From positions 496,001 through 560,000 of the forward strand of contig OAPG01000004.1 in assembly GCA_900208305.1 (NCBI GenBank): a stretch of DNA of 64,000 bases, read 5' to 3'. The translations under genes were made by a program, and so were the position numbers. The stretch is from Melanopsichium pennsylvanicum. Its lineage: Eukaryota > Basidiomycota > Ustilaginomycetes > Ustilaginales. Position 1 is the stretch's first letter; every line of letters begins with the position of its first letter. Below the pieces are notes generated by a model, which did not search any database, was not told the origin of the DNA, and worked only from the letters and a program-made list of their open reading frames with translations. Below, piece after piece: positions 61,500 through 64,000 of this stretch.

Positions 61500-64000
61500 G
61501 ATGCGAAGCGAGTTTAGAAAAGGGTGTGTGGCTTTTGGCGGAGGGTGAGATGAGTCCAATAGAGATGGACTGGATTCTGTGCGGCGTGTGCAAGGTGGAA
61601 AGGAGACTATAGGATCATGTGCGGATGCCGAAGTGCTAGGGAAGATGCGGTGCGAGATGCAGATAAGCTAGGCTATGAACATGGATAGCGAGGCGAGAAC
61701 GTAAGTATGATGACCAATTTATAGGAGGAAAGACGATGCAAGAATGATACAGAAAGAGTGAGACGGAAGCAATGAATAGAAGAAGCGTAGACGATGAAGG
61801 TTGATGTGAGGCTGGAATGATTTGCTATGCTATGATCACGGGATGCGATACAATCTTGTTTTGATGTCGGACAGCGGTGCAGATCAGATGCCAACGCGAA
61901 GCAAGCTGGAACTGCCGGCGCTGAGGATTTGCGAGAGGGGACAAGGCGAGTTTGGAGGAAGGTGATGCAATGCAGTGAGAATGGGAATTGAAAGTTGGAG
62001 CCTATACGGAGAGGACCGCGTTGCGTATGGTCACTAAAACACCACACGTCGAACGAGACGGTCTGATGAGGGCGAGAGTAGGAAGAGATGAATGAAGGAA
62101 GGGTCGACTGAAAGGAAGGATCGAGGTGGGAAAGGGTAGCCAAATATGTAGTTGGAATCGGCCGTCGCTACGTGATTGCTTTCTTATCCGCGACTGACAG
62201 AAGGAGACAGACACGCCAGAAGGGAGGGAAGAGATCTCGGTAGGGTAGCAGAGGACTAGCTGCGAGCGGGGGAATGGCAAGGGAGTCTGCCAGAGACTAC
62301 ACTTTGGATACGGAGGTCGGAGCTATAGGATGGGTGCCTTGCAGAGGAGGAGGGATAAGAGAGAAGCGGGTGTCACAGCGGAGAATCGAGTTGGGCGTGA
62401 CCGACCAGAGAGTGCAAAACGTTCGTTGAAAAAGGCCAAAATAGCAGAGACAGAGCTGCAGCCTCGAGATCATATTGCACTCAAATCAAAAAGAACGTGC
62501 ATTTTCCAGAGCCTTTTTGAAATTTTCATTAATAAACCACATGTACGCTGCAATCCTGACAATTTTATGCCTAAATGTCGAACAATAAATATTTATGCCT
62601 TGATATCAGTTTAAGATCAAAAGGAATACATAAATTTACTGTATTAAAAAACCAAAAAAGGCCACTCACTGTACTGTCCAAGGAAGCACAAAGGGCAACA
62701 TGAAACGAGGTCTTTTGTGTTCGTTTCTGTAGGTGCACCTACCTCTGATGTTTCAGGAAGAAATCCACCTCTTAAGGGTCACAATCCACCGTGGCTGGCT
62801 GTCACGGAAGCAATCTGAGACCGGCGTCGACCCAAGCGAGGACTGGCTGTGTGTACGCTTTCGTTCTCCGCTTGATTTGCTCCCTTTGCATTATGCATGT
62901 TTGCAAACACTCTGCAAAGTGTTGTTAAAATTTTGCTTGAACAAAATCCCTGATCGGTCAGACCAATTCGTACTACAGGCATGATTGACAGCAGACGTTG
63001 CAGCCAACGGTACAGCCAACGGTACAGCCACCCCCTGATGATCAGATCAGCTCTTCCGCTGCTCGTGAAACGCACACACCGTCTCCTCCGACCCAACTTC
63101 CTTTATGTATGCTAATCTGCCCGTCAATCCTCTGTGAAGAACCAACGGATCGTGCTTCACTGTATGTGCCACGTCCAGGAACCGACATGGTTGCGGGGAA
63201 GGGTTCATAGCTATGCCTGCTTCACCCACAACAAGATCACACTTTTTCGCCTATGCGCGGGGTAAGCCTCGCTCAAACACGATTCTATCATTTGTGGCTG
63301 GAAAAGGGAAACGCTGATAAGCCTCGAAGCGGGCTTTCTAGTGGCATGTTGAAATTGAGGGCGTTGGTAGCAGATTGCGTGCGCAATTGTGATTGTACAA
63401 GGTTTCACGCGTCATCGGACCTGATCAAAGATTCGCCAGGGTCGGTCTTGATCAGACCATGTAATTGTAATTGTAATGTAATGTAAATTTACTGTACATA
63501 TCTGTCTTTCGCATCCGACGCACTATCCGCTGTTTGAACCAACTCGACACATGCACTCTACTAGGCTGCTGTAAAATGTGTTGCAATCTCGCCCGGCCCC
63601 CTCGGCGCCATTCCGACTGCTTCAAGCGACCCGACATAGAGTAAACTTAATTCTTTTCCAAATCGAACCTCGCATCCAGACACATCTGCTTTGCTGTTCA
63701 TATTACTCACGTTGACACCTATTGAGAGCTAACCCAAGACAAGAGAGCCAGGTTAGGCGAGCTGATATGTTGAACAGTGTGAATCAGTGTCAACCAGACG
63801 CGAACACGGGGTTCTTCAAACACTAAGCGAGACGTGTGCACGGATTCCCCACACTGTTTCTTTTTCTTTTATTTTCTTTTCATTTAATTTATTTATTTTC
63901 CAACACGCTTTTTGTGTGCTGCTTTGGAGAGCGTTTACCTATCCTGTACACGACCAAATAGCCGAACTTGAATGACATTTGCTACCATCGCGAATAAGTG
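61500..64000. other. 2.5 kb gene-free end of the window
   Basis: No gene is supportable here. The minus strand at 61550-62330 is pyrimidine-rich, as in a long promoter or leader for the unknown gene. Other content: AT-rich DNA at 62500-62660 with TACTGTA at 62637, a 12-bp direct repeat at 63001-63032, TGTAAT repeats at 63461-63478 and TACTGTA at 63490. Confidence 0.5.
63001..63032. repeat. Tandem 12-bp repeat, about 2.6 copies
   Basis: The unit CAGCCAACGGTA is repeated head to tail. Confidence 0.85.

Overview
This 64 kb window is nuclear DNA of a basidiomycete fungus, most likely a smut or smut-related yeast (Ustilaginales-type). The evidence is large, mostly intron-free genes with C-ending codons, short GT-AG introns of about 100 bp where introns occur, CACCATGG-like start contexts, and a gene set typical of that lineage (Prp46, Erg25, Msb1/Mug8-type, Mep2-type transporter). 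I did not identify the species. There are about 23 host genes, one degraded foreign-looking element, and no bacterial features, CRISPR array, rRNA gene or convincing tRNA gene.

Layout. 0-17 kb: mitoribosomal mS29 (partial, -), Arp2/3 subunit ARPC1 (+), a PAS-kinase-like Ser/Thr kinase (-), a 6.1 kb gene-poor stretch, complex I subunit NDUFS7/PSST (+), the ER-Golgi SNARE Bos1 (-) and PRMT1/Hmt1 (+). 17-27 kb: a ZCCHC9-like zinc-knuckle protein (-), a derlin with a C-terminal SHP box (+), vacuolar carboxypeptidase S (-), an F-box-like protein whose 3' part is broken by several frameshifts (+), and tRNA adenosine deaminase Tad1 (-). 27.4-31 kb: an island with a direct-repeat pair, a small zinc-ribbon ORF (-), a superfamily-3/D5-like helicase interrupted by an in-frame stop (+), and an orphan 125-residue ORF (+). 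31-45 kb: NAPE-PLD-like phospholipase (+), a short-chain dehydrogenase with one intron (-), an Hst2-like sirtuin (+), a P-loop polynucleotide-kinase-like protein with an RGG tail (-), mitoribosomal mS35 (+), a Mep2-type ammonium transporter (+) and TFIIS (-). 45-64 kb: Prp46 (+), a BRD7/9-like bromodomain protein (+), Erg25 (+), an Msb1/Mug8-domain protein (+), an unknown disordered protein (-), then gene-free DNA.

Most genes are housekeeping and do not form one pathway. Loose functional themes are mitochondrial translation and respiration (mS29, mS35, NDUFS7), secretory pathway and ER quality control (Bos1, derlin, CPS), polarity and actin (ARPC1, Msb1) and chromatin/RNA (PRMT1, Hst2, TFIIS, Prp46, bromodomain, Tad1, ZCCHC9).

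The best candidates for a second look are the helicase-bearing island at 27.5-30.7 kb, the multiply frameshifted F-box tail, a recurrent intergenic TAC(A/T)GTA motif, and a run of 16 host genes that strictly alternate in strand.
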